Source: Euglena gracilis
Taxonomy: Eukaryota; Euglenida; Euglenophyceae; Euglenales
DNA length: 64,000 nt
Assembly (NCBI GenBank): GCA_039621445.1
Contig: CP154955.1
Coordinates: forward strand, 34,321,236-34,385,235
Direction: 5' to 3'
Both the position numbers and the translations under genes were made by a program. The notes below the pieces were generated by a model, which saw nothing but the letters and a program-made list of their open reading frames with translations, ran no database searches and was not told where the DNA came from. Below are positions 48,190 to 58,541 of the stretch, piece by piece. Every line of letters starts with the position of its first letter. Position 1 is the first letter of the stretch.

Positions 48190-48350
48190 ACCATTGGGTC
48201 AGGGTTAGGGTTTGGGTTAGGGTTGAGGTTAGATTAGGGTTGGGATCAGGTAGGGATAGGGCCAATCAACCTGACTCTAACCCTATTCCTCACCTAAACA
48301 CTGTCCCCCAGCCCAACCCCATTCCCCATTGGGTTAGGGGTTAGGTTAAA
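48190..48350. repeat. Interstitial telomere-like GGGTTAGG repeats
   Basis: GGGTCAGGGTTAGGG, TTTGGGTTAGGGTTGAGG, TTAGATTAGGGTTGGG and GGGTTAGGGGTTAGG are degenerate TTTAGGG/TTAGGG-like units, followed by inverted CCTAACCC-type pieces (CTGACTCTAACCC). They lie far from any window end and are impure, so they are an internal relic. Confidence 0.55.
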
Positions 48351-49687
48351 CTTTTTTACCATTATTTTGCTGTATTTTGATGTTTATTTTGATCACATTT
48401 TGGGAACACGCTGATGCTGAAAATATGCAATTCCTTGACCAACTCTACTGCCAAGGACAGAATGACTGACCTATACAATAGTTTAGGGCTCGGCTGCAGG
48501 TGCACACCAAGCGGCGAGAAATCCCCCCCAAAGGTGCCTTGCACCTCCCCTGCTTCCTTCCGAAATCACGCAATCCATTTTACACACTTCATTTCTGTGC
48601 CTCCTTTACACAATAACACCATTCATACCAACCACTTCCCTTATGACCAAAATGAAGGCAAAAGAACAGCAAAGAAGGCTCTTCTGGAGCGGGGCTTCGC
48701 TTAGCCAGAGGGCACGCCAGCAGCCTTGTTCCAGGCCTCGGACCCCCTCCCGCCATCGGCGACTTTTATTTGTTTTCCAGAGGGTAGCCGAGGGCTGTAT
48801 GGGATCCCCAAAACCGTATGGGTGGTGGGTTTGGGGGGGCGCCCCCCCCCCTAACCAGGCTCTTGGAAAAATGATGAAAACCCTTTAAAAATTTTGTAAT
48901 TTTTTCGTCCTAAATAATAATGCCTGAGGTCTACCCCCTCCCACCCACCACAGCACCGCGCAAGGAGAAAATCCTTGATGCAACTGGCAGCAAAAGATAA
49001 TTTCCACCAAAAGATTGGCGCTCCCAGAAATACGGGAATCAAAAAAATTCGAAAACCCATTTCTTCGAGTTTGGGTGGATAGACAATGCTGCCAGAAATC
49101 ATCCCCCCCCCCAAAATTGGCTTGCAGTTTCACTTTTGTTCAGTTGGAGGAAATTTTTGCCAAAATTATTTTTTGAGGTTTTTTAAAGATTTTTTTTGGC
49201 CAAAATTTTTGAGATATTTTAATTTTTCTTCCAAGCCTTAAAAAGTAATGCCTGGTCGACCTCCCCCACCAGCCTTCACGCCCGGCCCTGCCCAATTTTG
49301 GGGGCAAAAATGGTTCTTATTGCAGATTTGACAGTTTTGGGGCATTTTTGAAATTTTGGTTCTTTTTTGTTATTAGTTTGACCCCAGGTCTTCCCAGTTC
49401 CAGCCGGGGAGCCCCAGTCGGAGGGAGTCAGCCAGCAGTCCTTTTCCAGCCAACCCAAATTTTGCAGCCTTTGAGGTGGACTCCCCAGGGGGACGTTCTG
49501 TACTGTAGCCCTCCATTTTGGATGGGGGTGCCAGCAACTGTAGGGAAGACCAAAAATCACAGCAGACAATAATTGGGGAAATATTTGTCACCAGTTTTTT
49601 CTATAACTGTCGACCAGCGTCAGTTTCCCATCCCTTCTTCTCGTAACTCTCAGACCCAGGTTTTGTTATTTCTCTTGCCTCTTTTAG
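48351..49687. other. No confirmed gene; dispersed repeats
   Basis: CACGCCAGCAGCCTTGTTCC (48708) and AGTCAGCCAGCAGTCC (49425) are copies of the dispersed CCAGCCAGYAGCC motif. 48990-49240 is a copy of the GGTGGATAG family (GGGTGGATAGACAATGC, CCAGAAATCATCC, AAAATTGGCTTGCAG). No exon is convincing. Confidence 0.4.
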
Positions 49688-49921
49688 CGCGCTGCAATAT
49701 TTGATATTGTATTGTACAATATTGATATAGACACGTTCACAGAAGCACTTGCTATTCGAAGAGCAGTTGCAAGGGGGCAATTTTTGAGCTCAGATAAGGA
49801 TAGATTGTGGCCTGCAAAAATCATTTTTCCCTCGAAATTTTTTCTGGAAGCATTTGCGGGATTTTTTGCGAACTGCAGCTTTGTCCACCATGTGCCCTTC
49901 AAAGTCGACAGTTTCCCTTGA
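49688..49921 (+). CDS. Candidate exon, unknown protein
   Basis: After the acceptor TTGCCTCTTTTAG (to 49687), the frame reads RAAIFDIVLYNIDIDTFTEA, then LAIRRAVARGQFLSSDKDRL and WPAKIIFPSKFFLEAF, open to TGA at 49919. Composition is mixed, with no homopolymer bias. The end may be a splice site earlier than the stop. No family is recognised; the surrounding sequence is not repeated in the window. Confidence 0.42.
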   Translation, partial: RAAIFDIVLYNIDIDTFTEALAIRRAVARGQFLSSDKDRLWPAKIIFPSKFFLEAFAGFFANCSFVHHVPFKVDSFP

Positions 49922-50108
49922 GCGAAAGCTGTGTGCCGAAAATTTAGCATTTTTGGGGAAAATTTTCCCATAAGGGCCCAAAAGCACATTTTTACTGCTT
50001 TTGGCATCAGAAAAATTCTGCCGGGCATTTCATTCCTGCCAAGGCACAGTCATTTTTGTAACGCTGTTCAGATGTGGGCATGGTTGGGGGTCACCTGCCC
50101 TTATTCCC

Positions 50109-50522
50109 TTATGTGAAACCCTGGGCTGCCCCTTGCAATTGCAAGAAATAATTTGGGTCGCGAGGGCACATCTGTGTATTTCTCTGGAAGGTCTCGGCCT
50201 TGCTTTGGCTTTTGCTGGCTTTGGCCACATTGTCACAGCGAAAAAATAGCATCCACTTGGCGGTGCCCAGCAACAAAATGCTAGCAACCCTGACACGGGA
50301 GTGAACGGCGAGGATACCGCATTGTTCGGTGCCAGCCTTGGGCAGACTCCCCGAAGGATGCTTGCGCTTCGTAAGACCCATTGGGGCACCGCCTGCATCA
50401 GTTGCTAGCCTGAGGGCATCACCTGTGCTATCGCCCTGTCGGGGCCAAGCCTTTATTTTCACACCAGGATCGTTTGCGAGACTCCCCCCCATCAAAATTT
50501 CAGAAGAACTGAAGGCATCCAA
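50109..50522 (-). CDS. Candidate ORF, unknown
   Basis: Minus frame from ATG 50522: MDAFSSSEILMGGSLANDPG, then VKIKAWPRQGDSTGDALRLA and TDAGGAPMGLTKRKHPSGSL. The plus strand is also open (50329-50622). The next ORF at 50901-51191 on the same strand has a similar style, and both may be exons of a minus-strand gene. No family is recognised. Confidence 0.32.
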   Translation of the reverse strand: MDAFSSSEILMGGSLANDPGVKIKAWPRQGDSTGDALRLATDAGGAPMGLTKRKHPSGSLPKAGTEQCGILAVHSRVRVASILLLGTAKWMLFFRCDNVAKASKSQSKAETFQRNTQMCPRDPNYFLQLQGAAQGFT

Positions 50523-50900
50523 TGTGGACAGCAGTCATGTATTTAAGGTTTTTAGCTTCCTGTCGAGCCTCCCTTTTGGTTGCTGGATTGTTGGGTATAT
50601 GCCTCAAATGTTCAGAGTATGATGAGGCTGGTAGAAAATTTAATTTGTAATTTTTATTTACAATTTATTTTGTAATTCTTGGCTCAATTTATCAAGTGTT
50701 TTCTTAATGACTGAATAGTTTCAAATACGCATATTTTTTGCCCAAGTTCGTTGTTTTTTGGGGAACTTTTTATCAATTTGCCTGCACCTGGTGACCCCAA
50801 GGCGGTCAGCCAAACTTTCTCCCCCACCTGCTCACCCTCTCGCTTGTCAGAGAAATGGTGCGGCTACCAGAACTCCAAAGCTGAACTCTGAAAGCTGAGC

Positions 50901-51191
50901 TCACTTTTTGTCTTTCCTCAATGCCCCATCTTTTCCATTCTTTGAGCCAAATCCCCGTCCCAGTTCAAAGCAGGGAAAGCCAGAAAAAGGCCTGGCCAGG
51001 TGCACCCCAGGGTTCGACTTGTGCCGGCTCTTCATCTCCCTAACACCCTCGTTCATCTTCATCTGGCGATATATGGAAGCCACATGGATGCATTGCTCAC
51101 CCAGCGGTTTCCTGTATGTAATTCCTTGACCGGTTGTCCCAGGGCCCAGTCCAGCCAAGATATGGCAATCTAATCCCACCTCTGAACGCAT
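50901..51191 (-). CDS. Candidate ORF, unknown
   Basis: Minus frame from ATG 51191: MRSEVGLDCHILAGLGPGTT, then GQGITYRKPLGEQCIHVASI and YRQMKMNEGVREMKSRHKSN, ending KNGKDGALRKDKK. It has normal amino-acid balance and no low complexity. No motif is identified. Confidence 0.34.
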   Translation of the reverse strand: MRSEVGLDCHILAGLGPGTTGQGITYRKPLGEQCIHVASIYRQMKMNEGVREMKSRHKSNPGVHLARPFSGFPCFELGRGFGSKNGKDGALRKDKK

Positions 51192-51460
51192 TTCAATTTC
51201 CTTTTTCTTTTGTCAAAGGGTGAGGGTCCCCCCCCCCAGTGCGCTGCGGCGTTTGTCAAATTTGGCCTGCCGTCACAAACAATTACGGTTTGTCAATTTC
51301 TCCCAGAAACAGTTCCACGTCTGTTGAAAATCATGGTACCCCATGTTTGACAGGGTTTTAGGGTTTTTGGCATAGCCAAATGGGCCATCGTTGGCTCAAC
51401 CCCGAGCAATTTTCTTTGCTTCTCATGGATGTGCCCTGTTTTCTTCTTCTTAATGGAAAC

Positions 51461-51808
51461 CACCATGCCCCCCCCCCTGAGCTGTCCCCCCGAGCTATTC
51501 CCATAGGGGGGATGGGAAAGCTCACTGTCAGAGCTCTTTACAAAGGACTTCCAAAAAAAGTTTCTCAAGAATCGACGTTTTTGGGACATTTTCAAAAGTT
51601 TATGTTTTCGCAAATGTGCTTGAAAATGACCATTTTTTGCGAACATGCAAAAAAGTTGCCAAAATGACCCCTTTTGGGCTGCCCGAGGTTCGGATGGAAA
51701 TAGCTCGGGGGTGGACCTAGGTCCCCCCCCCCCGAGCTGTTCCCCTGCCATACTGTTCCCATTGGGCTGTAAAGCGTCCTGGGGACGGGAAGAGGGGGGG
51801 GCATGGTA
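51461..51808. mobile_element. C-run MITE with CCATGCCCC ends
   Basis: Element 51463-51806 (344 bp) starts CCATG and a C run, with GAGCTGTCCCCCCGAGC following, and ends GGGGGGGGCATGG. The right flank is TA and the left is CA (a decayed TA). The interior repeats GAGCTGT or GAGCTATTCCC four times with G/C runs. It has the same termini as 7676-7842. Confidence 0.6.
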
Positions 51809-51849
51809 CCTCTGGTTGTTCTTGGAGAGCCAATTTCGAGTCAAGGTCA

Positions 51850-52777
51850 TTGCTATTTTCTTTTCATAATGCGATGCTGGCCGGTGTTACCTACGAAACA
51901 AGATCCACCCCCTCTAACCTCCAGTGTTCTCAAGAGCAGAGTTCTTATTAAGTCAGAAGACCCCCCGGGAGGTGGGTGGGTCTGGGGCCGGACCCTCCCG
52001 GGGGGGGTTCACACCCGGAGGCCCGGGTGTGGGTTTCGGCGAAAAGCGTCGATTTTTTTTTGGAAATGCCCTCAGACGGCCCAGTTTTTGGGGGGTCCCC
52101 CGGGGGGTCCGCGCTGGGCTGGGGGGGGTGGGGGGACCCCCCGGGGGTCTTAAAAAGAAGCCTGCTGAAGAGTTTCTTGCTCTGGGAGGACGGGAGGGGA
52201 TGCTATGCTTTGTCAGCGCCCCTCAAGACCCAGAACAGTAATCAAGGTTCAATCTCCAACCACTGGCGTCTAAGTGCATCCATTTGCCCTGCTAGACTCG
52301 AAGCTTCTATACTATTCCTACCTTGCCACTGCTGACACTTGGCAGCCTTACCTGGGGTATCCGCCCCCCACACCCATTTAATCGCTGTGAGGTTCCCCTT
52401 CACTCAGATTCCAAATTGCATGTTCAAATGCAGCAATGGGCTGAGAATTTGCAACCCGATTCGGGTGTTTGCATGTGTGCTGTTGGATGCACAGACACAG
52501 AGACATGTATGTTTCTTGGGGTTTGGGCTGCCATCTGTAACACAAGGGTGCCAATGAATACGCAGCAGCCCAAAAATGGTGGATGACAAAACGCCCCGTT
52601 GACAACCAAAGCAAAAGCCCACATTGCCGCCCAAAACCCCACTCTGTGTACAGGGTTTTTCAAAGAAAGAACTTTCATTTGGGTGTTTCAAGTTGGGGAA
52701 CCTCCTGTTCTCCTCCGGTTGCCATCCGTTGCCCTCTGCTCCAAGTTTGGTTTCCCTTGCTTTCCTTCTCTGACAAA
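51850..52777. other. Gene-poor; GGGTCC/GGACCC runs
   Basis: 51950-52150 is a G/C-run element with AAGACCCCCCGGG near its left and CCCCGGGGGTCTT at its right, a probable inverted-end unit of about 200 bp. 52400-52640 is open on both strands without a motif to decide. Confidence 0.35.
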
Positions 52778-53347
52778 TTAACTTGCTTTGACAGACTGCT
52801 TTGGCCGATGGAATGCCGCTGCAAAGCCATTGATTTTGAACAACTTGTTCACCAAAGCATCATAACGGGGACTTCCAGGGGGGACCAAAAAGTCGATCCA
52901 ATGCGTCATTACAGTCCAAAAAACAAAATTGATAGCGAACAAGGCGTACCCTTGCCTTTGTGTTCCGAAAGTGAAATCCCTCCGGTCATGGTCATGGATA
53001 CTGCGACGGCTGGCCTGCCTTGCGCCACACTTTGGCCAGATGGGGCTTTGTGCACCCTGAAACTGTTTTGCGCACCCCAAAACTTTTTTCCAACAACAAA
53101 TCTCCTGCATTTTTTTTGCTGCTCCAAAATTGGGGTAATGCAGCAAAAGGCTGTGCACTCGGGGTGAAGCTGAAAAATTTACCCATTCGACCTCATCTGG
53201 CTTCTCGTCGGTGTCGTACATTTGGAAGGGGGTAGAGGGAGCGTGGGCATACCTGGAAACATCGATCCGAGGGCTTGCATGCCCGCGGAGATCCACATGG
53301 CTGGGTGCATCGCGGCTTCGAGGGGAGGTCCCCCCGACGGGTGCCAC
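52778..53347 (-). CDS. Candidate 189-codon ORF, unknown
   Basis: Minus frame from ATG 53347: MAPVGGTSPRSRDAPSHVDL, PFQMYDTDEKPDEVEWVNFS, AKKMQEICCWKKVLGCAKQF, and near the end FVFWTVMTHWIDFLVPPGSP. It is intact, but overlapping minus and plus frames are also open, so the coding frame is uncertain. No family is recognised. It lies just outside the DIRS nest. Confidence 0.28.
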   Translation of the reverse strand: MAPVGGTSPRSRDAPSHVDLRGHASPRIDVSRYAHAPSTPFQMYDTDEKPDEVEWVNFSASPRVHSLLLHYPNFGAAKKMQEICCWKKVLGCAKQFQGAQSPIWPKCGARQASRRSIHDHDRRDFTFGTQRQGYALFAINFVFWTVMTHWIDFLVPPGSPRYDALVNKLFKINGFAAAFHRPKQSVKAS

Positions 53348-53796
53348 ATTTCCGGGTGCGGCTCAGCCCCGGCCCTGGCACTGGGTGTCACTTCGGATGG
53401 GATCAGACTGGGTCACGGGCGCAAGCTCCCGTCCTGGCCCTCGTACTCCCTCGAGGCAAAACGACAAGGGAGGAAGGGACACCGAGGGCGAAGCACAAAG
53501 ACCTTAGACACCTCGGGCTCGGCACTTTGCCATTGTGAGGCCATGCCTTGCTCGCCGGCGGTTTGTTGTGATTGTTCGCTGCGCTGGGTTAGGAGGTCCC
53601 GCTTAGTGCCTTTTTTTCGCCGGAGTTGGCTGATTCTTAACTTGCCCTTCGACACCCAGAAGAAAGGAAAAGAGTTCGCGAACGAAGAAGTACTAAGAAA
53701 ATAATTCAATATCAATTCAATATCCAGAAGGACACGAACCAGACGAATATCAATTGAAAAGTCAATTGTCAAAATCAATTGGGACTTCAATGAGCA

Positions 53797-54290
53797 GTGC
53801 AGTGGAAAAGAAATTTTGAATTCTATGGCCGCGGACGTCCTGGAGCAGTGGCCGCAGCAGGAGAACTCGGAGATGCGGTCGACACGTGGAAAACCGTGGC
53901 CGTTCTTCCCCCCCCCAGAATTTTCCCAGCACAACCCCCCCCCCCCAATGACGGCCACGGTCCTTGGACCACTGTGGCCAGAAGGCCCAGAAAAAAGAAA
54001 TCAGTCCCAGCCCTTGGGGGGCAAAGGATGGGCCATGGAGGCCCAAAATGCCTCCCAAAGAGACATTCAATGGGGAGATGGAATCAAGGCCAAGGAGGCC
54101 ACCACCACAGGGGCCATGGGGGCCAGTTTTTCAAGCAAATCCCATCAGGAAGGGGCAGAAAAGGTCTGTACAACCCCCCCAATTCATCTTGCACAACAGC
54201 CTCTCTGCAGGGGACAAGGGGGGGCCACAGCAGCCCCCCCAGATTTCCAATGGGGCTGGAGGCCAAGAAGAACTCAAGGCCCAGAAGACG
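53797..54290 (+). pseudogene. DIRS gag-like region, element A
   Basis: Frames read DTWKTVAVLPPPRIFPAQPP, then NDGHGPWTTVARRPRKKKSV and, downstream, GRKGLYNPPNSSCTTASLQG. The GHGPWxTVxxRPR motif and overall order match 62.8-63.05 kb in element C. Function is inferred from position ahead of the enzymatic domains. Frameshifts are present. Confidence 0.4.
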
Positions 54291-54972
54291 AACAGATGGA
54301 TTATGAAAAAAAAATATACATGGAGACCTTGGAGACCAGCAGGGTGGAACAAAATTGGGAAAATAATGGTGCATTCTGGGATCCCCTCCCAATCCTCCTG
54401 GGGCTGGCACAGTCCCCCCTGCCCTCTGATATATGTACATTACGTACACAACTCATTTTCTGTTCACGCATCCTCTGTTTATACAGAAGTTCAGATTTGG
54501 CACAGGTCTAAAGAACCACCAGTGTGTTGGGGGGGTGCCCTACATCAAAATTAAACGTAACGGTCAAAAACTCCACAAGTGGGAGCGAGTTGTGTCCATT
54601 CCCCAATGCCCCCAAATCAGTCCTTTTCATTTAATGATGTCTTATGTGACAGCAACACGTGTCTTTATGAAACCTGGGGGCCCCCTGTTAATTACGTTAA
54701 ACCCCCCCTACAAAGCCATTAAGGCAGACACAATTGCTTCCATCACCAAAGAATTTCTGGCCAAACAGGGGGTACCCCCCCAGGTGTGGGGACCCCACTC
54801 CGCCAGAGGGGCAGTGGTTGGTTTACTCAAAAAATTGGGCCTTTCGGCGCAAGAAGTTTGTGAAATTGGTCAGTGGAAAGGGGTGGAGGCTTTCACAGCC
54901 CACTATCAACGACTTGGTGCCCAAGGTACTTTGGAAGGTGCCCTGGCCCCCTTTTTTCAGTGCACAATCTGG
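54291..54972 (+). pseudogene. DIRS tyrosine recombinase, element A
   Basis: Two overlapping frames make up one domain. The first (to 54511) has NGAFWDPLPILLGLAQSPL and LIFCSRILCLYRSSDLAQV, where LYRSSDLA holds the first catalytic Arg. The second (54433 onward) has KNHQCVGGVPYIKIKRNGQK, GPHSARGAVVGLLKKLG, CEIGQWKG and FTAHYQRLGAQG. HSARG supplies the H-x-x-R pair, GQW the Trp or His position, and HYQRLG the Tyr nucleophile. All the expected catalytic residues are visible, but a frameshift separates the first Arg from the rest. It is the best-preserved recombinase of the nest. Confidence 0.65.
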
Positions 54973-55071
54973 CCTCACAATGGCAAAGTGCTGAGCCCGA
55001 GGTGTCTCGTACTCCCTCGAGGCAAGCCGAAAAGGGAGGAAGGGACACCGAGGGCGAAGCACAAAGACATT

Positions 55072-55605
55072 GTGAGCCCGACACCCCCCACCCATATACG
55101 AAAATTTGTCTTCAAACGCCCTCGGTCAGAAGATGGGGGCCAGGGGGGGGGGAGGTGGGGGGGGACCCCCCCAGGGAAAAAGAAAGCGTCATGGTCGCCA
55201 CGTCGGAGACGATGCAACCAACTCAACCAACTCCGGCGAGGCGGCACTAAGCGGGACCTCCTAACCCAGCGCAGCGAACAATCACAACAATCCGCCGGCG
55301 AGCAAGGCATGGCCTCACAATGTCTTTGTGCTTCGCACTCGGTGTCCCTTCCTCACTTTTCCGCTTGCCTCGAGGGAGTACGAAGAGGCCATGCCTTGCT
55401 CGCAGGCGGTGCTGTTTGGATTGTTTGCTGCGTTGGGTTAGGAGGTCCCGCTTAGTGTTGGCTCGCCAGAATTGGCTGACGATGCTGCTCCGACCTGGCG
55501 ACGTGACTTTTTGCCCCTTGAGGGGGTCTGGCACCCATTTTCTGACCGAGGGCTTTTGAAGACAAATTTTCATTTACGAGTGGGGGGGTCGGGCTCACAA
55601 AGGCT
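55072..55605. repeat. 0.5-kb palindrome between DIRS elements A and B
   Basis: GTGAGCCCGACACCCCCC, AAATTTGTCTTCAAACGCCC and TCGGTCAGAAGATGGG at 55072-55135 are mirrored at 55528-55605. Inner arms 55215-55320 and 55388-55465 (ACTAAGCGGGACCTCCTAAC, GAGCAAGGCATGGCC) pair as well, around a loop holding CCTCGAGGGAGTACGA. The elements converge here tail to tail. DIRS elements carry inverted termini and an internal complementary region, which would explain such a structure. Confidence 0.65.
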
Positions 55606-55737
55606 TTGTGCTTGAGTACTCCCGGGAAGTCTGACCAGGAAGGAAATGACCATGAGGGCGGAGCACAAGAGGGGGGTGAGATCCTGCTTTGTGTCCCGGC
55701 TGTTTTGTTGTTTGTGTTCTTTTTGGCGGGGTGCTTC

Positions 55738-56799
55738 TTACTGCGACTTTGGTGCCGGAGTTGGCGATGATGTGCTCTCCGACACCGACTTAGCGAAGGT
55801 GAACCGCAGGGGCTCCCCGGCTTGTGTCGGGGCGTTCCCCCCCCCCCCTGAGGAGGATGCTTTCCTTTTCGTGGGTTGGGTGGGCTCACCACCCTCTTGT
55901 GCTCCGCACTCATGGTCATTTCCTCCCTGGTCAGACTTCACGGGAGTACTCGACCATTCGGGCTTCGCACGTTCTGTGGGTGAGACTTTGTGCGCGACCC
56001 CCTTTTCAAATTTTTTCGTTGCTGAATCCACTGCCCCCAATCGTAAAAATGGGCTGAAAAGCTGTGGCATTTTTCCACTGCCCAAGTTCACACACCTCCT
56101 CACTGGAAAATCCCAACTTTTGAACAGCAAAACCCCTACCCCCCTGGTGCTGTGGGCTTTCCAGTGGGAAATGGGAATGCCAAAAGTGTCCAACAACTCC
56201 TTTGTCAAAGAATTGGTTCTGTTGGAGGACAAGGGATTTTTGCCGTCCAAACTCCACAACAAAGGGGCACCCTGGGGGATGAAAGATGTTCTTTTCACAT
56301 ATTCTCTCATCAAATGATAATGACTCAAAGATGGTAGGGAATGAATCTTCAACACCTGCTCCCACTTTGGTGAATGCCAACCTTTTCTCCGGACCAAAAT
56401 GACTGAAATGGTCCTTTGTGTCCTTGCCAGGTCCACCCCTCTGTGAAGAGCCAAAAGTCTGAAAGACAGAATGATTCTCCACCTCAGCTCCATAAGGGAC
56501 ATCTCAGAAATCCTTGCATTGCTCTGCAATTTTCTCAAAATGGGTAATGGGTCCCAAAAGGCAGCATACCTCTGAACTGAACGATTCCATTCCTTTTTTT
56601 CTTTTGTCAGTAAAGGTTGAAATCTAATGGACTCCAACCCAGGTAAATACTGCAGGGAGGCATACGCACATCGAGCATCAGCCTGTGAAAGCTTGTGTAG
56701 GTCCAACAGGGCAGTGGCTAGCTTCATCCTGGAGACGTGCAAAGGGCTCCAATCCTTTCTGTTGCAAAATAACAAACAGTTTTCTGAATGCACTGTCAT
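55738..56799 (-). pseudogene. DIRS tyrosine recombinase, element B
   Basis: 353-codon minus frame. YAAFWDPLPILRKLQSNAR and LRWRIILSFRLLALHRGVDL carry the first catalytic Arg in HRGVDLAR, and KAHSTRGVGVLLF carries HxxR. Then the frame is lost and regained: the neighbouring frame supplies QKLGFSSEEVCELGQWKNAT (matching KLGLSAQEVCEIGQWKG of element A), and the first frame resumes with FLRLGAVDSAT. A compensating pair of small indels is likely. The Tyr nucleophile equivalent (HYQRLG in A) appears as Phe in the observed sequence. The C-terminal extension is probably outside the domain. Confidence 0.62.
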
Positions 56800-57430
56800 A
56801 ACGCTTCAGGGGTCCCAAACTCCTCAGAACATTTTCAATGCCTTGATGTGGCAGTTCTTGCTGATCCAAAAGGAAGCTGATACCACTGTGCAAGCCAGCG
56901 GCCACTTTGGCTTTGGCATTGATTGCCCCCAACAATTCCTGAACATGCCTTCCTTGGGGGGTATGACCAACATTCTTGTCCATGGTTGTGACATTTTGAT
57001 TAATAGGGGCCACCATGGACTCGAAACCCACATGGGTGTCACCAAAAGGCATTTCACCTGTTTGTTCAGTCTCAGTCTGATGTCTGATGAGCCAAGGAAA
57101 AATTACTTTCCATGGGGGGTTGGCATAAACATCTTGGACTGAAGTCAGGTCGCATTTCAAAGCATCCACCAGAAAAGCCTGGTGGTGGGGCCACCTGGCA
57201 ACAAATTTTTGGAATTTTACGTTTCCTGGAGGTGCAAACATGTCTGTGTCTGGAGCAATGTCTTTTCTGAAAAACTGCAGAATTTGGGTGAACAGGCTTG
57301 GGCACAGGGTATAATCCCCCCTGCCTTGATCCCACCTTGTGAGGGGGTCTGCCAACATTTCTGCTGAAGGAACCCACTGGACCTGCAGTTGAACTTGGTT
57401 TTCCCAACACCAATGAAACAAAGGTTCCAA
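56678..57430 (-). pseudogene. DIRS RNase H end and methyltransferase-like domain, element B
   Basis: The minus frame opens with QVQWVPSAEMLADPLTRWD, the W-x-P-S-x-x-N/x-x-AD-x-L-T/S-R tail of DIRS-type RNase H. FAPPGNVKFQKFVARW, then AFLVDALKCDLTSVQDVYAN and PPWKVIFPWL follow. NPPW is the catalytic motif of the DAM-like methyltransferase domain that DIRS elements carry after RNase H, and the preceding DAL is typical. The domain continues toward the recombinase frame, which overlaps it by about 120 bases (56678-56799). Confidence 0.62.
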
Positions 57431-58527
57431 AATCTGATTCAGGTGCTGTTTTCTTCCCCCTATGGTGAGGTAACTTTAACGGCACCGTTTCCCCAGACTT
57501 GGCAAAGGCTTTTACTGTCTGAACTGCTGCCATCAATTCTTTCACATTTATATGTAAACAGTTTTTCTCCCTCCAAAATTCTTGGATGATATGGTTTTTG
57601 GAGGAGTCCACTCCCCCATGCCCATGTGGAGGAGTCTGAATGGAGCACCCTTTTTGCCTGTTGTAGGAAAGGTCTGCCAAGGCCTGGCTGCCAGTATGCC
57701 TTCAGCACTTTAATTTCCCCTTTCAGCCTTTCTGGAATGTCGATGCAAAAATCCCAGCCCTTTTCCTGGTGCATCTGGCTGAGCTTTAAAAGCTCCTGGG
57801 TTACCAATCTCAAAAATGGCAGGGCAGGGAGGTAACTTCCGACTTGTCCCAGAATGCTGGAGATCTTTCTGCAACTCAGTTTTTGGGGCAACACCGCCTT
57901 GCCAAGTTCCTTTCTGATAGCCTTTAATTTGTGTGGGGGCACCTCAAGTTGACATTTTTCCAAATCTATGATGCACCCCAAATGTTGTAATCTTTGGGTG
58001 GGAGTAAACACAGACTTTTTCTCGCTGACCTTGAACTAAGCCTCCCCTAATGTGTGCAGCATTGTCAACAAATGTTTTTTCACCAAATTTTCTGTTGAAC
58101 CAAACAGAATGATGTCCTCCAAATAGACGAACACCTGCAATCCCTTTGACCTCCACAGTTTTAGCAGGACTTTCATTAGTGACATGAACAATTTTAGGAG
58201 GGTCCTTAGGCCAAAACAGGCACCCTGAAACTCCCACAGGTCTGATCCCACCTGAATTCTGACAATTTTTTAAAAATCTTTTTCCAGCGCCAGATGAAAG
58301 GAGGCATCTTTCAAGTCTAGTTTGACTACCCAATCCCCTTTTTTCACACCGGGGAAAATTTTGGACATGTTTTCCAAAGTGAAATTTTCTGGACTGCAAA
58401 ATTGATTTAGATCTCGACAATCTGTGATAAGTGGATGCTTGAGCCCCCGCTTCTGGTGTGGACAACACAAACCAGGGTACCAGATGGGCAGTGTTTTGGG
58501 CATTTTCCAATTTTTTGGTTGCCCCAC
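57072..58527 (-). pseudogene. DIRS reverse transcriptase and RNase H, element B
   Basis: A minus-strand RT: PLITDCRDLNQFCSPENF, then GDWVVKLDLKDASFHLALEK (first catalytic Asp in LDLKDAS), a TAA at 58272-58270, LWEFQGACFGL, and LQVFVYLEDIILFGSTEN. The YxDD box reads YLED: its first Asp is Glu. A TAG follows LGEA, then TPTQRLQHLGCIIDLEKC, and the RNase H start VLHSDSSTWAWGSG. After a frameshift, CLHINVKELMAAVQTVKA gives the next RNase H strand and its acidic residue. Two stops, one or two frameshifts and the YLED box make it non-functional as read. Confidence 0.68.
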
Positions 58528-58541
58528 TTTCTTGGTACACC

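Larger units (their letters stand above)
53430..55075 (+). mobile_element. DIRS-like element A, internally deleted
   Basis: Starts near 53.43 kb with an end repeat (TCGTACTCCCTCGAGGC, GTTAGGAGGTCCCGCTTAGT, TTCTTAACTTGCCCTTCG) that is inverted at 63.19-63.34 kb. It has gag-like sequence at 53.80-54.30, then goes straight into the tyrosine recombinase at 54.29-54.97, skipping reverse transcriptase. It closes with CCGAGGTGTCTCGTACTCCC at about 55.01-55.06. Gag-like motifs (GHGPWTTVARRPRK) match element C (GHGPWQTVVSRPRN), so A is a deletion derivative of a C-like parent. Confidence 0.6.

Noticed and set aside
48190-48350. Chromosome end
   Set aside because: Repeats are degenerate, reverse orientation and lie in the middle of the sequence with unique DNA on both sides.
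55738-56317. Plus-strand ORF of 223 codons (55646-56317)
   Set aside because: It is the opposite strand of the well-supported DIRS recombinase with HRGVDLAR and HSTRG motifs.
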